From Alphaproteobacteria bacterium AO1-B (GTDB lineage Bacteria > Pseudomonadota > Alphaproteobacteria > Rhizobiales > Stappiaceae), in assembly GCA_001890945.1 (NCBI GenBank), contig MLAX01000001.1:1364001-1428000 (forward strand): a stretch of 64,000 nucleotides of DNA, in the 5' to 3' direction. The position numbers and the translations under genes were made by a program. The notes under the pieces were generated by a model that was not told where the DNA came from, made no database searches, and was given only the letters and a program-made list of their open reading frames with translations. Shown in pieces: positions 45,394 through 54,530 of the stretch. Position 1 is the first letter of the stretch, and the number at the start of each line of letters is the position of its first letter.

Positions 45394-45412
45394 GCCCCGG
45401 ATCAAGTCCGTG
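45394..45412. repeat. palindromic repeat, module 2 copy B (decayed)
   Basis: Reads CCCCGGATCAAGTCCGTGG: one arm matches CCCGGAT and the other is TCCGTGG, where TCCGGGA would be expected. Same position relative to module 1 as in the copy near 13.3 kb. Confidence 0.55.
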
Positions 45413-45426
45413 GCCGCACCGTTGGT

Positions 45427-46125
45427 TCATGAGAAGATCAGTGCCTTGTCGTCTTCGGTCAGGACTTTCCACTGACCTTCGTCAACACCTTCAAGAGTGA
45501 GGGTGCCAATTCGGCTGCGGGCAAGATCTGTGACATGATTGCCCGTGGCCGCGAACATGCGCCGGACCTGATGATAGCGGCCTTCATGCAAGGTGAGGCG
45601 CGCGTGTGTCTCGTCAATCACGTCCAACTCGGCCGGTTTCAAAGGCTTCTGCTCGTTCTCCAGCATCATCTCGCCGGAGGCGAACAATGCGGCTTCGCTG
45701 CCGTTCATGAGCCGGTCGAGTGTGACCTCATAGACCTTTGGAACATTCGATTTGGGCGAGATCACCTGATGCAAAAATGTCCCGTCGTCCGTGAACAGCA
45801 AGGCGCCGGATGTTTCCTTGTCCAGACGGCCGATGGTCGAGAGCACGGGTTTGCGCATCCGGAACCGGTCCGGCAGAAGATCATAGACCAGACGTCCCTG
45901 GTCCTTTGTTGAGCAAACGTAGCCGAGCGGCTTGTTCATCAAGATGACGACGCCATGCGCCGGGTCGAGCGGCTCATCGTCGAAGAGAATGTCTTCGTGA
46001 TCCGTCTTCGCGTCGGCCTTCAGCTGGTTGCCCTTCCGGTCGGTCACCCAGCCATGGCGGATCGCCTGCTGCATTTCCTTCCGGCTGCCGTAGCCAAGGT
46101 TGGCGAGGAGCTTGACCAGTCTCAT
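45427..46125 (-). CDS. rsuA: rRNA pseudouridine synthase, RsuA family
   Basis: 232 residues. An S4-like RNA-binding N terminus (RLVKLLANLGYGSRKEMQQAIRHGWVTDRKG) precedes the catalytic domain with STIGRLDKETSGALLFTDDG (catalytic Asp), KVYEVTLD and EGRYHQVRRMFAATGNHV. RsuA makes pseudouridine 516 in 16S rRNA; RluE/RluB relatives act on 23S rRNA, so the exact target is inferred. It starts one base after the stop of the RsmC-like gene; the two form an operon for small-subunit rRNA modification. Confidence 0.88.
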   Translation of the reverse strand: MRLVKLLANLGYGSRKEMQQAIRHGWVTDRKGNQLKADAKTDHEDILFDDEPLDPAHGVVILMNKPLGYVCSTKDQGRLVYDLLPDRFRMRKPVLSTIGRLDKETSGALLFTDDGTFLHQVISPKSNVPKVYEVTLDRLMNGSEAALFASGEMMLENEQKPLKPAELDVIDETHARLTLHEGRYHQVRRMFAATGNHVTDLARSRIGTLTLEGVDEGQWKVLTEDDKALIFS

Positions 46126-46126
46126 C

Positions 46127-47170
46127 TTACTTGCCTCCCTTGCCCTTGGTTGCCTTGATCACCTTGTAGCCGCCGGCATCGGCAAGCATTTCGACGCGGT
46201 CGAACACGTCGCCGAGCGTGCGCTCGTAAGGCAGGTGCCGATTGGCCACCAGATAAAACGCTCCCCCGGAGCGCAGACCCTGAGCAGCTGCCCGGATAAA
46301 CCCTTGACCGACATCCGCACGGTCAGCCTTGCCCGACTGATGGAAAGGGGGATTGGACACCAGAAAATCGTACGGCCCCTCTATGCCTTTTGTGACATCG
46401 GACCAGATGCCTGTCATCGCCTTCTTGCCCTTGAAGGACGCAAGGTTTTGTTCCGCCAGATCCAAAGCGCGTTTTTCTGCCTCATAAAGATCGAGGGCGG
46501 CGACCTTTGGTGCCTTTTCCAGAACCTGTCGGGAAAGGTAACCAAAGCCCGCGCCGAGATCTGCACCCCGGCCGCTCAAACTGTCGGGGAGGTTCTCGGC
46601 CAAAAGCCTGGACGCCGGATCGATGCGGTCCCAGGCAAAGACTCCCGGTCGGCTGATGTAAGCACCATCGAGAACAGGCCGCGGCGCATCCAGACCCGAC
46701 CAATCTGTCATCAGCGCAGTGTCGAGGCTGCTCGCATCAACAGGGGCCCAGACAACGCGGCACTTGTTCTTCGAGAGCTTGTCAGTACTGCCGAAGAGCG
46801 CCGAAAAGTCCTGCTCCAGCGTTTTCGCGCCTTCCGTATTGGGTGCACAGGCAATGACGGTGCCACCGGGCTTCGTCTTGGTGGCCGCCCGGGCGAGCAG
46901 GGCGCGTGCCTCCTGCCGCTGGCGTCCGGGCAAGACCAGCACAGCATCAAAGCCGTCTTCATTCGTTTCCGGCTCCACCTTGAACCCGGCTTTTTGAAGG
47001 GCATCACGATCCGGTGCAAAGCTTTGCTCACACACGATCTCATGTGGCTCCAGATCTTTCAGCGGGCGTCCTGCGCGGGCGCGGAGCACAAGGATTCGGG
47101 CGCGGTCCGGCAGGTCCATGTCCCCGGACGAGATTGGCAGCACCAGTGTTTCAAGAGCAGGATCGGACAT
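46127..47170 (-). CDS. rsmC: 16S rRNA (guanine-N2) methyltransferase, RsmC-like
   Basis: 347 residues in the two-domain layout of RsmC. The N-terminal half is a degenerate methyltransferase fold (ILVLRARAGRPLKDL, VLVLPGRQRQEARALLARA). The C-terminal half is active, with RGADLGAGFGYLSRQVL (SAM motif) and the target-base motif SNPPFHQSG. E. coli RsmC methylates G1207 of 16S rRNA. The gene sits directly upstream of the RsuA-type gene with one base between. Confidence 0.87.
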   Translation of the reverse strand: MSDPALETLVLPISSGDMDLPDRARILVLRARAGRPLKDLEPHEIVCEQSFAPDRDALQKAGFKVEPETNEDGFDAVLVLPGRQRQEARALLARAATKTKPGGTVIACAPNTEGAKTLEQDFSALFGSTDKLSKNKCRVVWAPVDASSLDTALMTDWSGLDAPRPVLDGAYISRPGVFAWDRIDPASRLLAENLPDSLSGRGADLGAGFGYLSRQVLEKAPKVAALDLYEAEKRALDLAEQNLASFKGKKAMTGIWSDVTKGIEGPYDFLVSNPPFHQSGKADRADVGQGFIRAAAQGLRSGGAFYLVANRHLPYERTLGDVFDRVEMLADAGGYKVIKATKGKGGK

Positions 47171-47226
47171 AAGCGGCCTTTGCGAAGAATATCATAGCGC
47201 GCTCATACTCCCAGGCGGCTGCGCCG

Positions 47227-47805
47227 TCAAAAGGCTGCGTCGTTTTTGAAGGGTTTTCCGTCGACCAGAAGGCGCAGCGGCAATGACCGGCCATCTTCAG
47301 TCACGGCCACCACCAGATTGACGCGCTCCGTATCCAGGTCCTCGATGATGAGGCCGTCGCCTTCGGGCAAGAAGAACGCATCAATACCGTAGTCGATGCG
47401 AATGTCGCTGCCACCGACGGACCGGACTGTCCCGGCCATGGCGACAGTGCCGGATGTCTCTGGTGACTTGCCAACGGAGACAGCACGCATAAGGCCGCTG
47501 CTTCCGGTCTCCAAGCTGACGTAGACCCGATCGCCCTCTTTGACGTCATTCGCGCCGGGCAGATCAATGGACACACGGGCGATCGCCAGGTTGATGATCA
47601 CATAATCGCCGCGCAGAAGGTCCCGCGGATCGACCGGGACCAGCGCCAGGGTCACCTCCTTGCCGCTCATTTGAACATCAAGCCGGTCAATCAGGGGCAG
47701 AGCAATGAGGGTCAGCTGGACAAGTGCGATCAAGCCCCATTTCAAGAACGGAGACAGTTTCCGTGAGCGGGTGGTTGGCTGTTGCTCGAGTGCTTCGGCG
47801 GTCAT
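47227..47805 (-). CDS. GDYXXLXY-domain membrane-anchored protein
   Basis: 192 residues. After a short cytoplasmic start, one membrane helix (FLKWGLIALVQLTLIALPLI) leads into a soluble domain containing the diagnostic PVDPRDLLRGDYVIINLAIA (the GDYxxLxY pattern in a variant form, GDYVIINL) and later GIDAFFLPEGDGL. The family is almost always encoded next to a DUF2157 membrane protein, as here: the ATG at 47805 overlaps the stop of the DUF2157 gene (ATGA, 47802-47805). The function of the pair is not established. Longer frames upstream overlap DUF2157 and are rejected. Confidence 0.88.
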   Translation of the reverse strand: MTAEALEQQPTTRSRKLSPFLKWGLIALVQLTLIALPLIDRLDVQMSGKEVTLALVPVDPRDLLRGDYVIINLAIARVSIDLPGANDVKEGDRVYVSLETGSSGLMRAVSVGKSPETSGTVAMAGTVRSVGGSDIRIDYGIDAFFLPEGDGLIIEDLDTERVNLVVAVTEDGRSLPLRLLVDGKPFKNDAAF

Positions 47806-49151
47806 GACGAAGCCTCCGCTTTGTCTGCCGGTCCGGACTTCCGTTTGAACAAACGGGCCAGCCAAAGCGCCATGCCAAGAAGGACAAGTCCGGCAATCAG
47901 GAAGAAGACCGATTGTCCCAAAAGGGAGCCGATGGTGACCTGAAGCAGCCAAAGCCCAACACCCGTCAGCGCAAGATAGGCACAGAGCATCCAGAAGCGG
48001 TTGTTGAACCAGGTGCCAAGGGTGCAAAGACCGATCGATGAGGCGAGGGCGAGGACCGACACCAACAAAACGTTCTGAACGACCAGTGGTGCCAAGCAGG
48101 TCAGCAAGGCTAGCCCGACGGCGGCGAAAAGGGCAAGGGCCTTTTCCGTCTTGAACGACATTAGAAGGCCGATGACACATAGCGCAACGGCTGACAGCAG
48201 GGGCAGTGCGACCGGTAGCGAGAAGACCCGCATCAGCGGAACACCGTCGTCAAACTCCTGGACTGCAATCAGGCTGATGAAAACAAGTGCGCACAGCATC
48301 ATGAAGCCGATGTCCTGAAGGGCGCGCAGCATAAGCCAGTGCGCATGCGTCTTGACCGGTTTGTAGCTCGACCATTTCACATAAAGATCGCCGATCGGGC
48401 CAAGTTGGATCATGGTCGCGAACAGGCCGCCAAACCCTGCAAGGATCATGGCGCCAACGGCATCATCTCCACCCGGCATCCGGTCGGCCACTTCTCCAAA
48501 CCATCGTCCGTAAGTAACGAGCAAGACAGCAATCGCTGCAAACCGGCTGAGCCGGGCAGGGTGGAAGAAGGGATGCAGGAAAATCGCGGCTAGAAACACG
48601 ACGCTGATGACAGCGTCCGCTCCGCCGGCGTGCTCTGTAAACACCCTCGACGACTGCCAGGTAACGGCAGCAATTGCAGCCACCGTCAGGGATGTGACGG
48701 ATCCCGACAGCCAGGCCGCGGCAAGGGCGCCCATGCAAACCAGGAACGCGCCCCCGGACCAATCGGCGGGCATATGGAAAATCTGTCCGACCAGCGCCAT
48801 GCCGCCGACAAACACCAAGGTGGCAAAACCCGTCGCCAAATCCGAAAGACCTTTCTTGCCGGCCCGGGAGGCGAGGGCTGCCAAAAGGTGCGCGCCAAGG
48901 ATCAAGGCGGCAATGCCGGCCAGCTTGATGGATTTCGGGATTGCACCCCAATTCGCGGCAATAAAGGCAAACAACGCCAAAGCAACGCAGACGACACCAA
49001 TACCGGCTAGGGCCATGGGCAGTCTGGAACGTCCGTCGTCCTGATCCTGGTCTTCCAGAATGGCCGCTGCGCCTTCCGGGGTCAGCCAGCCTTTGTCGAC
49101 CCATGTCTCCAGATCGTCCCGCAGCCGTTTCTTGTAGGCCCAATCGAACAT
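47802..49151 (-). CDS. DUF2157 polytopic membrane protein
   Basis: 449 residues. The N-terminal 45 residues are cytoplasmic (LRDDLETWVDKGWLTPEGAAAIL, typical DUF2157 start), followed by about 12-14 membrane helices and a basic C terminus (ARLFKRKSGPADKAEASS). Conserved family segments AGIGVVCVALALFAFIAANW and GMALVGQIFHMPADWSGGAF are present. Function unknown. The ATG at 49149-49151 has GGAG nearby; an earlier in-frame start adds nine unlikely residues. First gene of a coupled pair with the GDYXXLXY protein. Confidence 0.9.
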   Translation of the reverse strand: MFDWAYKKRLRDDLETWVDKGWLTPEGAAAILEDQDQDDGRSRLPMALAGIGVVCVALALFAFIAANWGAIPKSIKLAGIAALILGAHLLAALASRAGKKGLSDLATGFATLVFVGGMALVGQIFHMPADWSGGAFLVCMGALAAAWLSGSVTSLTVAAIAAVTWQSSRVFTEHAGGADAVISVVFLAAIFLHPFFHPARLSRFAAIAVLLVTYGRWFGEVADRMPGGDDAVGAMILAGFGGLFATMIQLGPIGDLYVKWSSYKPVKTHAHWLMLRALQDIGFMMLCALVFISLIAVQEFDDGVPLMRVFSLPVALPLLSAVALCVIGLLMSFKTEKALALFAAVGLALLTCLAPLVVQNVLLVSVLALASSIGLCTLGTWFNNRFWMLCAYLALTGVGLWLLQVTIGSLLGQSVFFLIAGLVLLGMALWLARLFKRKSGPADKAEASS

Positions 49152-49506
49152 TGCCACTCCGCAAAATTGCCGTGTCACTTGTCTTTATCTCAGCGGGCCC
49201 GCTCCTGCCAGCCTTGCGTCATGCGCCTGGATATCCGCGTGTCTTGACCGCTTGGTCTAATTATTGCGCGGATATTCTGAGCACCTGACGTCGCTCCTTA
49301 TGATCTGTTTCGGCTTATCGTGAGGCCAAATGAAGGCTGGCAGCCAACGGAAAGTCAGCAAACTCAGTCACTTGTTGTCCTGGAAACCCGCAGCAAAACT
49401 ATTGGGCACGCCCTGCGTAGATCATGAGCAGTCAAAAGTACTGCTTGATTTTTGAGCATATTGATTTCAACGTCATCGAAACCTTCTTCAAATGCAGGGG
49501 AAAAAT
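49152..49506. other. intergenic region with nested inverted repeat
   Basis: About 355 bases between the divergent DUF2157 and NMT1 transporter genes. The main structure is the nested repeat at 49231-49275. Promoters for both operons should lie here. No gene seen. Confidence 0.55.
49231..49275. promoter_or_regulatory. nested inverted repeats, candidate operator
   Basis: Outer arms ATATCCGCG (49231-49239) and CGCGGATAT (49267-49275) are perfect nine-base complements. Nearly concentric inside them is GACC-GCTT-GGTC (49246-49257), a pattern like TetR-family sites. No regulator gene is adjacent. Confidence 0.5.
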
Positions 49507-50517
49507 ATGCGTCTTCTCACAGGGGTGGCCCTCGCTCTGGCCCTAACATCTTCCACGGCTCTTGCAGCGACGGACATCAAGTTCACGCTTGATTGGAAAT
49601 TTGAAGGACCGGCAGCGCCGTTCTTCATCGCGCTCGACAAAGGGTACTTCGCCGACGAAGATCTGAACGTAACGATCGACACTGGAGCGGGCTCGCGCGA
49701 GTCGATCCCGCGTGTTGCGACCGGCACGTACGATATGGGCTTTGGCGACATCAACGCCCTGATCAAGGTGCTGGACGATCAGCCGGATCTTAAGGTGAAG
49801 GCCGTCATGATGGCCTATGAAACGCCGCCTTTCGCTGTGATTGGGCGCAAAAGCCAGGGTGTCACGGAAGATCCTAAGTCACTGGAAGGCAAAACCCTTG
49901 GCGCCCCGCCGCCAGATGCGGCCTTTGGCCAGTGGCCGGCCTTTGTTGATGTCACAGGCATCGACACCTCCGGCATCACAATCGAAAGCGTCGGTTTCCC
50001 GGTGCGCGAGCCAATGCTGGCGCAAGGTCAGGTCGATGCGATCTTCGGGTTCTCCTTCTCCTCAGTCATCAACCTGAAAGCTCAAGGGGTTCCAGAAGAC
50101 GATATCTCCCTGATCCTGATGGGCGAGAATGGTCTGGGTCTTTATGGCAATGTGGTGATCACCAACACGGACTTTGCCGAAGAAAACCCGGAGGCCGTGA
50201 AAGGCTTCCTGAAAGCCCTGACCAAAGGCTATCTGGACGCAATTGCTGATCCGGCCGCTGCGATCCCTTATGTCATGAAGCGCAACGAAATTCTTGATGA
50301 AGCCGTCGAGATCGAGCGTCTGACGATGGCTGTGGAAGGTTCCATCGCAACACCGGCCGTCAAGGAAAACGGCTTTGGGGGTGTCGACATGGATAAGCTG
50401 ACGAAGTCCATGGAATACCTCCAGGGCTCCATGGGTGTCAGTGCCACGCCTCCCGCACCGGAGCGCGTCTTCGATGCCAGCTATCTGCCGCCCAAAGAAG
50501 AGCGCATGCTGAAGTAA
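49507..50517 (+). CDS. ABC transporter substrate-binding protein, NMT1/SsuA/ThiY-like
   Basis: 336-residue periplasmic binding protein with a signal peptide ending near ALAATD (about residue 21). IKFTLDWKFEGPAAPFFIALDKGYFADEDLNVTI is the NMT1-family opening (seen as FTLDWKFEG and ALDKGYFADEDLNV), then RVATGTYDMGFGDINALI, as in transporters for taurine, sulfonates or thiamine precursors (HMP). The ligand cannot be decided from sequence; the LDW start slightly favours a pyrimidine-like ligand. The ATG at 49507 with AGGGGA is preferred to one five codons earlier. Operon with ATPase and permease. Confidence 0.9.
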   Translation: MRLLTGVALALALTSSTALAATDIKFTLDWKFEGPAAPFFIALDKGYFADEDLNVTIDTGAGSRESIPRVATGTYDMGFGDINALIKVLDDQPDLKVKAVMMAYETPPFAVIGRKSQGVTEDPKSLEGKTLGAPPPDAAFGQWPAFVDVTGIDTSGITIESVGFPVREPMLAQGQVDAIFGFSFSSVINLKAQGVPEDDISLILMGENGLGLYGNVVITNTDFAEENPEAVKGFLKALTKGYLDAIADPAAAIPYVMKRNEILDEAVEIERLTMAVEGSIATPAVKENGFGGVDMDKLTKSMEYLQGSMGVSATPPAPERVFDASYLPPKEERMLK

Positions 50518-50590
50518 GTTTGCCGCTCAACGATGCTATGGCCGCAGCCGACCCGGCTGCGGTCTCCTTCCTTTTCTAGCGGATCATTCA

Positions 50591-51382
50591 GTGACCGGAT
50601 TTGTAGATTTAAGAGATGTCCGCCTGACCTATGGCGGCGCAGCAGATGGGACGCTCGCCCTTGATGGGCTCACGATGAGCGTCAAAAAAGGCGAATTCGC
50701 CGCAGTCGTCGGCCCATCCGGGTGCGGGAAGTCGACCTTGATGAAACTGGCCACCGGCCTGATCGCGCCGCAGAACGGCACGATCGAAGTTGCTGGGCAC
50801 GAAGTGGACGGTCCGGTGTCCGTTGCCGGCATGGCTTTTCAGAACCCGTCCATGCTTCCTTGGCGCTCCACACTTGCAAACGTCATGCTGCCCCTTGAGA
50901 TCGTGCAGCCGCACAGATCCAAGTTTCGTTCCGAAAAGCAGGCCTACACGGCCAAGGCGGAAGCTCTGTTGGATTTGGTCGGCCTGTCAGGATTTGGCGA
51001 CAAGTATCCCTGGCAATTGTCTGGCGGCATGCAGCAACGCGCCAATTTGTGCCGGGCGCTCATTCATGACCCGGCCCTATTGATGCTGGACGAGCCCTTT
51101 GGCGCGCTCGACGCCTTTACGCGTGAAGAGCTTTGGCAGGTCATGCGCGATCTGCACGCGGAGAAAGGTTTCACGACCATTCTTGTAACTCACGACCTCC
51201 GCGAGGCGGTGTTCCTTGCAGACAAGGTCTTTGTCATGAGCGCCCGCCCAGGCACGATCATCCGTGAGCGGGAAGTGCCCTTTGAACGTCCACGTCCGAT
51301 CGAGCTGACCTATGAGAGCGCCTTCAACGACATTGTTCACGAACTGCGCGATCTGATCGCCGATGCGAGGGCTGCCGCATGA
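50591..51382 (+). CDS. ABC transporter ATP-binding protein (NMT1-type importer)
   Basis: 263 residues starting with GTG at 50591. Walker A VGPSGCGKST, Q-loop AFQNPSMLPWRS, signature LSGGMQQRANLCRAL, Walker B LLMLDEPFGALDAFT and H-loop ILVTHDLREAVFLAD are canonical for nitrate/sulfonate/taurine importers (SsuB/TauB type). Its stop overlaps the permease start (ATGA, 51379-51382). It energises uptake of whatever the upstream binding protein carries. Confidence 0.94.
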   Translation: MTGFVDLRDVRLTYGGAADGTLALDGLTMSVKKGEFAAVVGPSGCGKSTLMKLATGLIAPQNGTIEVAGHEVDGPVSVAGMAFQNPSMLPWRSTLANVMLPLEIVQPHRSKFRSEKQAYTAKAEALLDLVGLSGFGDKYPWQLSGGMQQRANLCRALIHDPALLMLDEPFGALDAFTREELWQVMRDLHAEKGFTTILVTHDLREAVFLADKVFVMSARPGTIIREREVPFERPRPIELTYESAFNDIVHELRDLIADARAAA

Positions 51383-52143
51383 CTGACTCTCGTTGGATTA
51401 CCGCTGCGCCCTGGCTTTGGGCAATTGGCCTGTTTGTCCTCTGGGAAGGGTCCGTTCAGGTTCTCGATATCCCCGTGATCATTCTACCGGCGCCCTCAGA
51501 TATCTGGGTGGCAACAGTCAAGTACTGGTCGCCGATCTGGAAGAACTCGGTTCAGACGCTCTACACGACCGTTGTCGGCTTCATTATGGCCGTTGTTGGC
51601 GGTATGGCGCTCGGCCTTGCGATCGGCTGGAGCCGGTCGATTTATGCAGGCCTTTACCCGATCATGATCGGTTTCAACTCGATCCCGAAGGTCGCCGTTG
51701 TTCCGATCCTCGTGATCTGGTTCGGCATCGGCACCACTCCCGCTGTCCTGACAGCATTCCTAATTGCGTTCTTTCCGATCGTTGTGAATGTGGCCACCGG
51801 TCTTGCGACCATTGAACCGGAGATGGAGGACGTGTTGCGGGCGTTGGGGGCCAAGAAACATGACATCATGCTGAAGGTCGGTATTCCGCGGGCGATGCCC
51901 TACTTGTTCGGTTCGATGAAGGTGGCGATCACGCTTGCCTTCGTCGGATCGGTGATTTCTGAATCCATCGCGGCCAACTCAGGTCTTGGCTACATGATGC
52001 AGCTGGCCCAGTCCCAGTTTAACGTACCGCTCGTATGGGCAGGGCTTGTCGCTCTCGCTGTTCTGGGTATTATTATGTACGCACTAATGGCATGGCTGGA
52101 AATGCGAATGACGGGATGGGCACATCGCGGCAACCGGTCTTAA
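51379..52143 (+). CDS. ABC transporter permease (NMT1-type importer)
   Basis: 254 residues, six membrane helices, with the EAA-type loop for ATPase contact: EPEMEDVLRALGAKKHDIMLKVGIPRAMPYLFGSMK (read EDVLRALGAKKHDIMLKVGI). SsuC/TauC-like. Overlaps the ATPase gene by four bases and is followed by a strong terminator at 52207-52238, closing the operon. Confidence 0.94.
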   Translation: MTDSRWITAAPWLWAIGLFVLWEGSVQVLDIPVIILPAPSDIWVATVKYWSPIWKNSVQTLYTTVVGFIMAVVGGMALGLAIGWSRSIYAGLYPIMIGFNSIPKVAVVPILVIWFGIGTTPAVLTAFLIAFFPIVVNVATGLATIEPEMEDVLRALGAKKHDIMLKVGIPRAMPYLFGSMKVAITLAFVGSVISESIAANSGLGYMMQLAQSQFNVPLVWAGLVALAVLGIIMYALMAWLEMRMTGWAHRGNRS

Positions 52144-52206
52144 GCCGGCCAAACTGAAATACCGAGATCAGAGCCAAACCGAACCATAATCCAGGGGGGC
52201 TCTGAA

Positions 52207-52238
52207 GGGGCGCCCGAGAGGCCCGGGCGCCCCTTTTT
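52207..52238 (+). terminator. intrinsic terminator of the NMT1-type importer operon
   Basis: Ten-base perfect stem GGGGCGCCCG / CGGGCGCCCC (52207-52216 and 52224-52233), seven-base loop, five T following (52234-52238). Confidence 0.93.
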
Positions 52239-52383
52239 CATGGGCACAAGGTCGGCTGAGCTCGCCACGTTCCACACTCGGCCAATTCATCCCGTGACCG
52301 TGCCCAAATCGCGTCTCATCGAGTGGCTGGGCAACGGCATGTATCCCCGCTCGGGGGCGGGGATGACGTTGGGAAGAAGAGCT

Positions 52384-52413
52384 TCCCGGACGCAGCAAAG
52401 CGGAGATCCGGGA
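52384..52413. repeat. palindromic repeat, long-loop relative of module 2, copy C
   Basis: TCCCGGA, 16 bases containing a small CGC/GCG inner stem, TCCGGGA. Outer arms are as in module 2 at 13362-13380; the longer insert makes it a different subtype. Confidence 0.6.
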
Positions 52414-52476
52414 TCCACGCGTTTGCGATGGCCGGGAAGTTTCGCTGTAAGCATTGGTCCGCTGGTGGGAGCGTAG

Positions 52477-52497
52477 GTCCCGGCTCAGGACTGGGAC
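52477..52497. repeat. palindromic repeat, decayed module 1, copy C
   Basis: GTCCC and GGGAC outer arms with partly matching interior (GTCCCGGC... ACTGGGAC), similar to module 1 elsewhere. Here it follows the module 2 relative; at 13.3 and 45.4 kb module 1 comes first. Confidence 0.5.
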
Positions 52498-52531
52498 GGC
52501 GACGGCTGTTCTCCGCGCCACACACCACCGC

Positions 52532-54343
52532 TCAGCCTTCGTTGAGCATCTCCAGCTCGAGCCACTGTTCTTCCATTTCATCTTTTTTGGTCGAAAGATC
52601 AGTGATTTGCGCGGATAACTTGGCAAACTTGTCCGGGTTCTTCGCGTAGAGCTCCGGGTCGTTCATGTCGCTTTGAAGTTTTTCAAGCTGCGCTTCAATT
52701 TTCTCGATGTCTTCAGGCAAAGATTTAAGCAGATGCTGCTGGGTGAAGCTGAGTTTCGATTTCTTCTTCGGCTTTTCCTCTGAAGGTGCTGACCCTTGGG
52801 CCTTTTCCTTCCTGGACGGCGCTGACTTTTCCACCTTGCGCGCGCTGACGCCTGCGCCGCGCTGGGCGAGCATGTCGGTGTAGCCGCCCGCATACTCCCG
52901 CCACACCCCGTTGCCCTCAGAGACAATGACCGATGTCGCCACCCGGTCGAGGAAATCACGGTCGTGGCTGACGATCAGTGCCGTGCCCTTGTAGTCGGCA
53001 AGCAGCTCTTGCAGGAGGTCGAGCGTTTCCAGATCAAGATCGTTGGTCGGCTCGTCGAGCACCATCATGTTGGATGTTGAGGCAAGCGCCCGGGCAAGCA
53101 GGGCGCGCGCGCGCTCGCCGCCTGACAACACGCCGACGGGCGTTCGGGCCTGTTCGGGCGAAAACAGGAAGTCCTTCATGTAGGACATCACGTGTTTGGT
53201 CTCGTCCCCGATGATGACCGTGTCGCCGCGTCCTCCGGTCAGGACGGAGGACAGGCTGTCCTGCGGGTTGAGGTTTTCCCGCTTCTGGTCGAGCGTCACC
53301 ATCTCAAGATTGGTGCCAAGGCGCACCGAGCCGGTGTCTGGGGTCAGCTCGCCCGTCAGCATCTTCAAAAGCGTTGTCTTGCCCGCGCCATTCGGGCCGA
53401 CAAGGCCAATGCGGTCGCCGCGCTGAATGCGGGACGAGAAGTCCTTGACGATGGGCCGGTCGCCATAGGTTTTCGAAATGCCCTTGGCCTCGATCACCAG
53501 TTTGCCGGAGGTTTCGCCTTCGGCGGCAGAGAGTTTGGCGGTGCCCTGCGGGCCGCGATGCTCCCGTTTTTGCTTGCGCAGATCGGCCAACTCGCGCACC
53601 CGGCGCATGTTCCGCTTGCGCCGCGCGGTGACCCCATAGGTCATCCAGTGCTCTTCGCGCTTGATCTTCTGCGCGAGCTTCTGCTGGTCGACCTCTTCCT
53701 GTTCAAAGACCTCATCGCGCCAGGCTTCAAAATGCGCAAAGCCCTTGTCGAGACGGCGCGAGATGCCCCGGTCGATCCAGACCGTTGCACGCGACAGGTT
53801 TTCCAGGAAACGGCGATCGTGGGAGATCAGGACAATGGCGGATTTCAGGCTTCTCAGCTCTTCTTCCAGCCACTCGATGGCGGGAAGGTCAAGGTGGTTG
53901 GTCGGCTCATCGAGGAGGAGAATATCCGGCTCGGGGGCCAGCGTGCGCGCAAGGGCCGCTCTGCGGGCTTCGCCGCCGGAGAGCGCTTTCGGATCTTCCT
54001 GTCCGGTAAGCCCCAGAACCTCTAGCAGATAAGCACCGCGGTACGGATCATCGCCATCCGTTAGTCCTTCGTTCACGTAGTCCAGCGTGGAGGCATAGGT
54101 CGAAAGGTCCGGTTCTTGCGGCAGGTAGCGGATCGTGCGGCCCGGCTGAAAAAACCGTTCGCCGGTGTCCATTTCCACCATGCCGGCGGCGATCTTCAAC
54201 AGGGTCGATTTGCCCGAGCCATTGCGCCCGACCAGGCACAGCCGTTCCCCTTCTGCCACGGAGAGTTCCGCGCCGGTCAGAAGCGGAGTGCCGCCGAAGG
54301 TCAGATGAACGTCGCGAAGGGTCAAAAGCGGAGGAGGGGCCAT
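52532..54343 (-). CDS. uup: ABC-F family ATPase, Uup type
   Basis: 603 residues with two ABC domains and no membrane region: Walker A GRNGSGKSTLLK and GPNGAGKTTLLK, signatures ALSGGEARRAALA and LSGGERARALLARAL, Walker B LLLDEPTNHLDLPA and MVLDEPTNDLDLE. The linker between (about 225-280, KLAQKIKREEHWMTYGVTARRKRNMRR) is the P-site tRNA-interaction arm. The C-terminal coiled coil with HLLKSLPEDIEKIEAQLEKL is that of Uup, which binds DNA and ribosomes and affects transposon excision and ribosome assembly. Single gene; function in this organism inferred. Confidence 0.9.
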   Translation of the reverse strand: MAPPPLLTLRDVHLTFGGTPLLTGAELSVAEGERLCLVGRNGSGKSTLLKIAAGMVEMDTGERFFQPGRTIRYLPQEPDLSTYASTLDYVNEGLTDGDDPYRGAYLLEVLGLTGQEDPKALSGGEARRAALARTLAPEPDILLLDEPTNHLDLPAIEWLEEELRSLKSAIVLISHDRRFLENLSRATVWIDRGISRRLDKGFAHFEAWRDEVFEQEEVDQQKLAQKIKREEHWMTYGVTARRKRNMRRVRELADLRKQKREHRGPQGTAKLSAAEGETSGKLVIEAKGISKTYGDRPIVKDFSSRIQRGDRIGLVGPNGAGKTTLLKMLTGELTPDTGSVRLGTNLEMVTLDQKRENLNPQDSLSSVLTGGRGDTVIIGDETKHVMSYMKDFLFSPEQARTPVGVLSGGERARALLARALASTSNMMVLDEPTNDLDLETLDLLQELLADYKGTALIVSHDRDFLDRVATSVIVSEGNGVWREYAGGYTDMLAQRGAGVSARKVEKSAPSRKEKAQGSAPSEEKPKKKSKLSFTQQHLLKSLPEDIEKIEAQLEKLQSDMNDPELYAKNPDKFAKLSAQITDLSTKKDEMEEQWLELEMLNEG

Positions 54344-54530
54344 GTGTGTCCGGTCTGGGAATTGAGGGTCTGGCGCCGGGTTTTACGGGCGCCGGGAGCG
54401 GCTTGCAAGCTCAGCCGGAAACGGCTTTTAAAGAATTGATCGTCAGGCGGACGATTTTGGCCATGAAAGCATGTATAGTGATCACTGAAGGCAGGGGCAA
54501 AGCAACCGGGCAAACGTGGAGGCGTCAACG

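Larger units (their letters stand above)
52144..52531. other. intergenic region with terminator and palindromic repeats
   Basis: About 390 bases between convergent operons: the importer terminator (52207-52238), then two members or relatives of the GTCCCGG/TCCGGGA repeat family (52384-52413 and 52477-52497). No gene. Confidence 0.65.
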
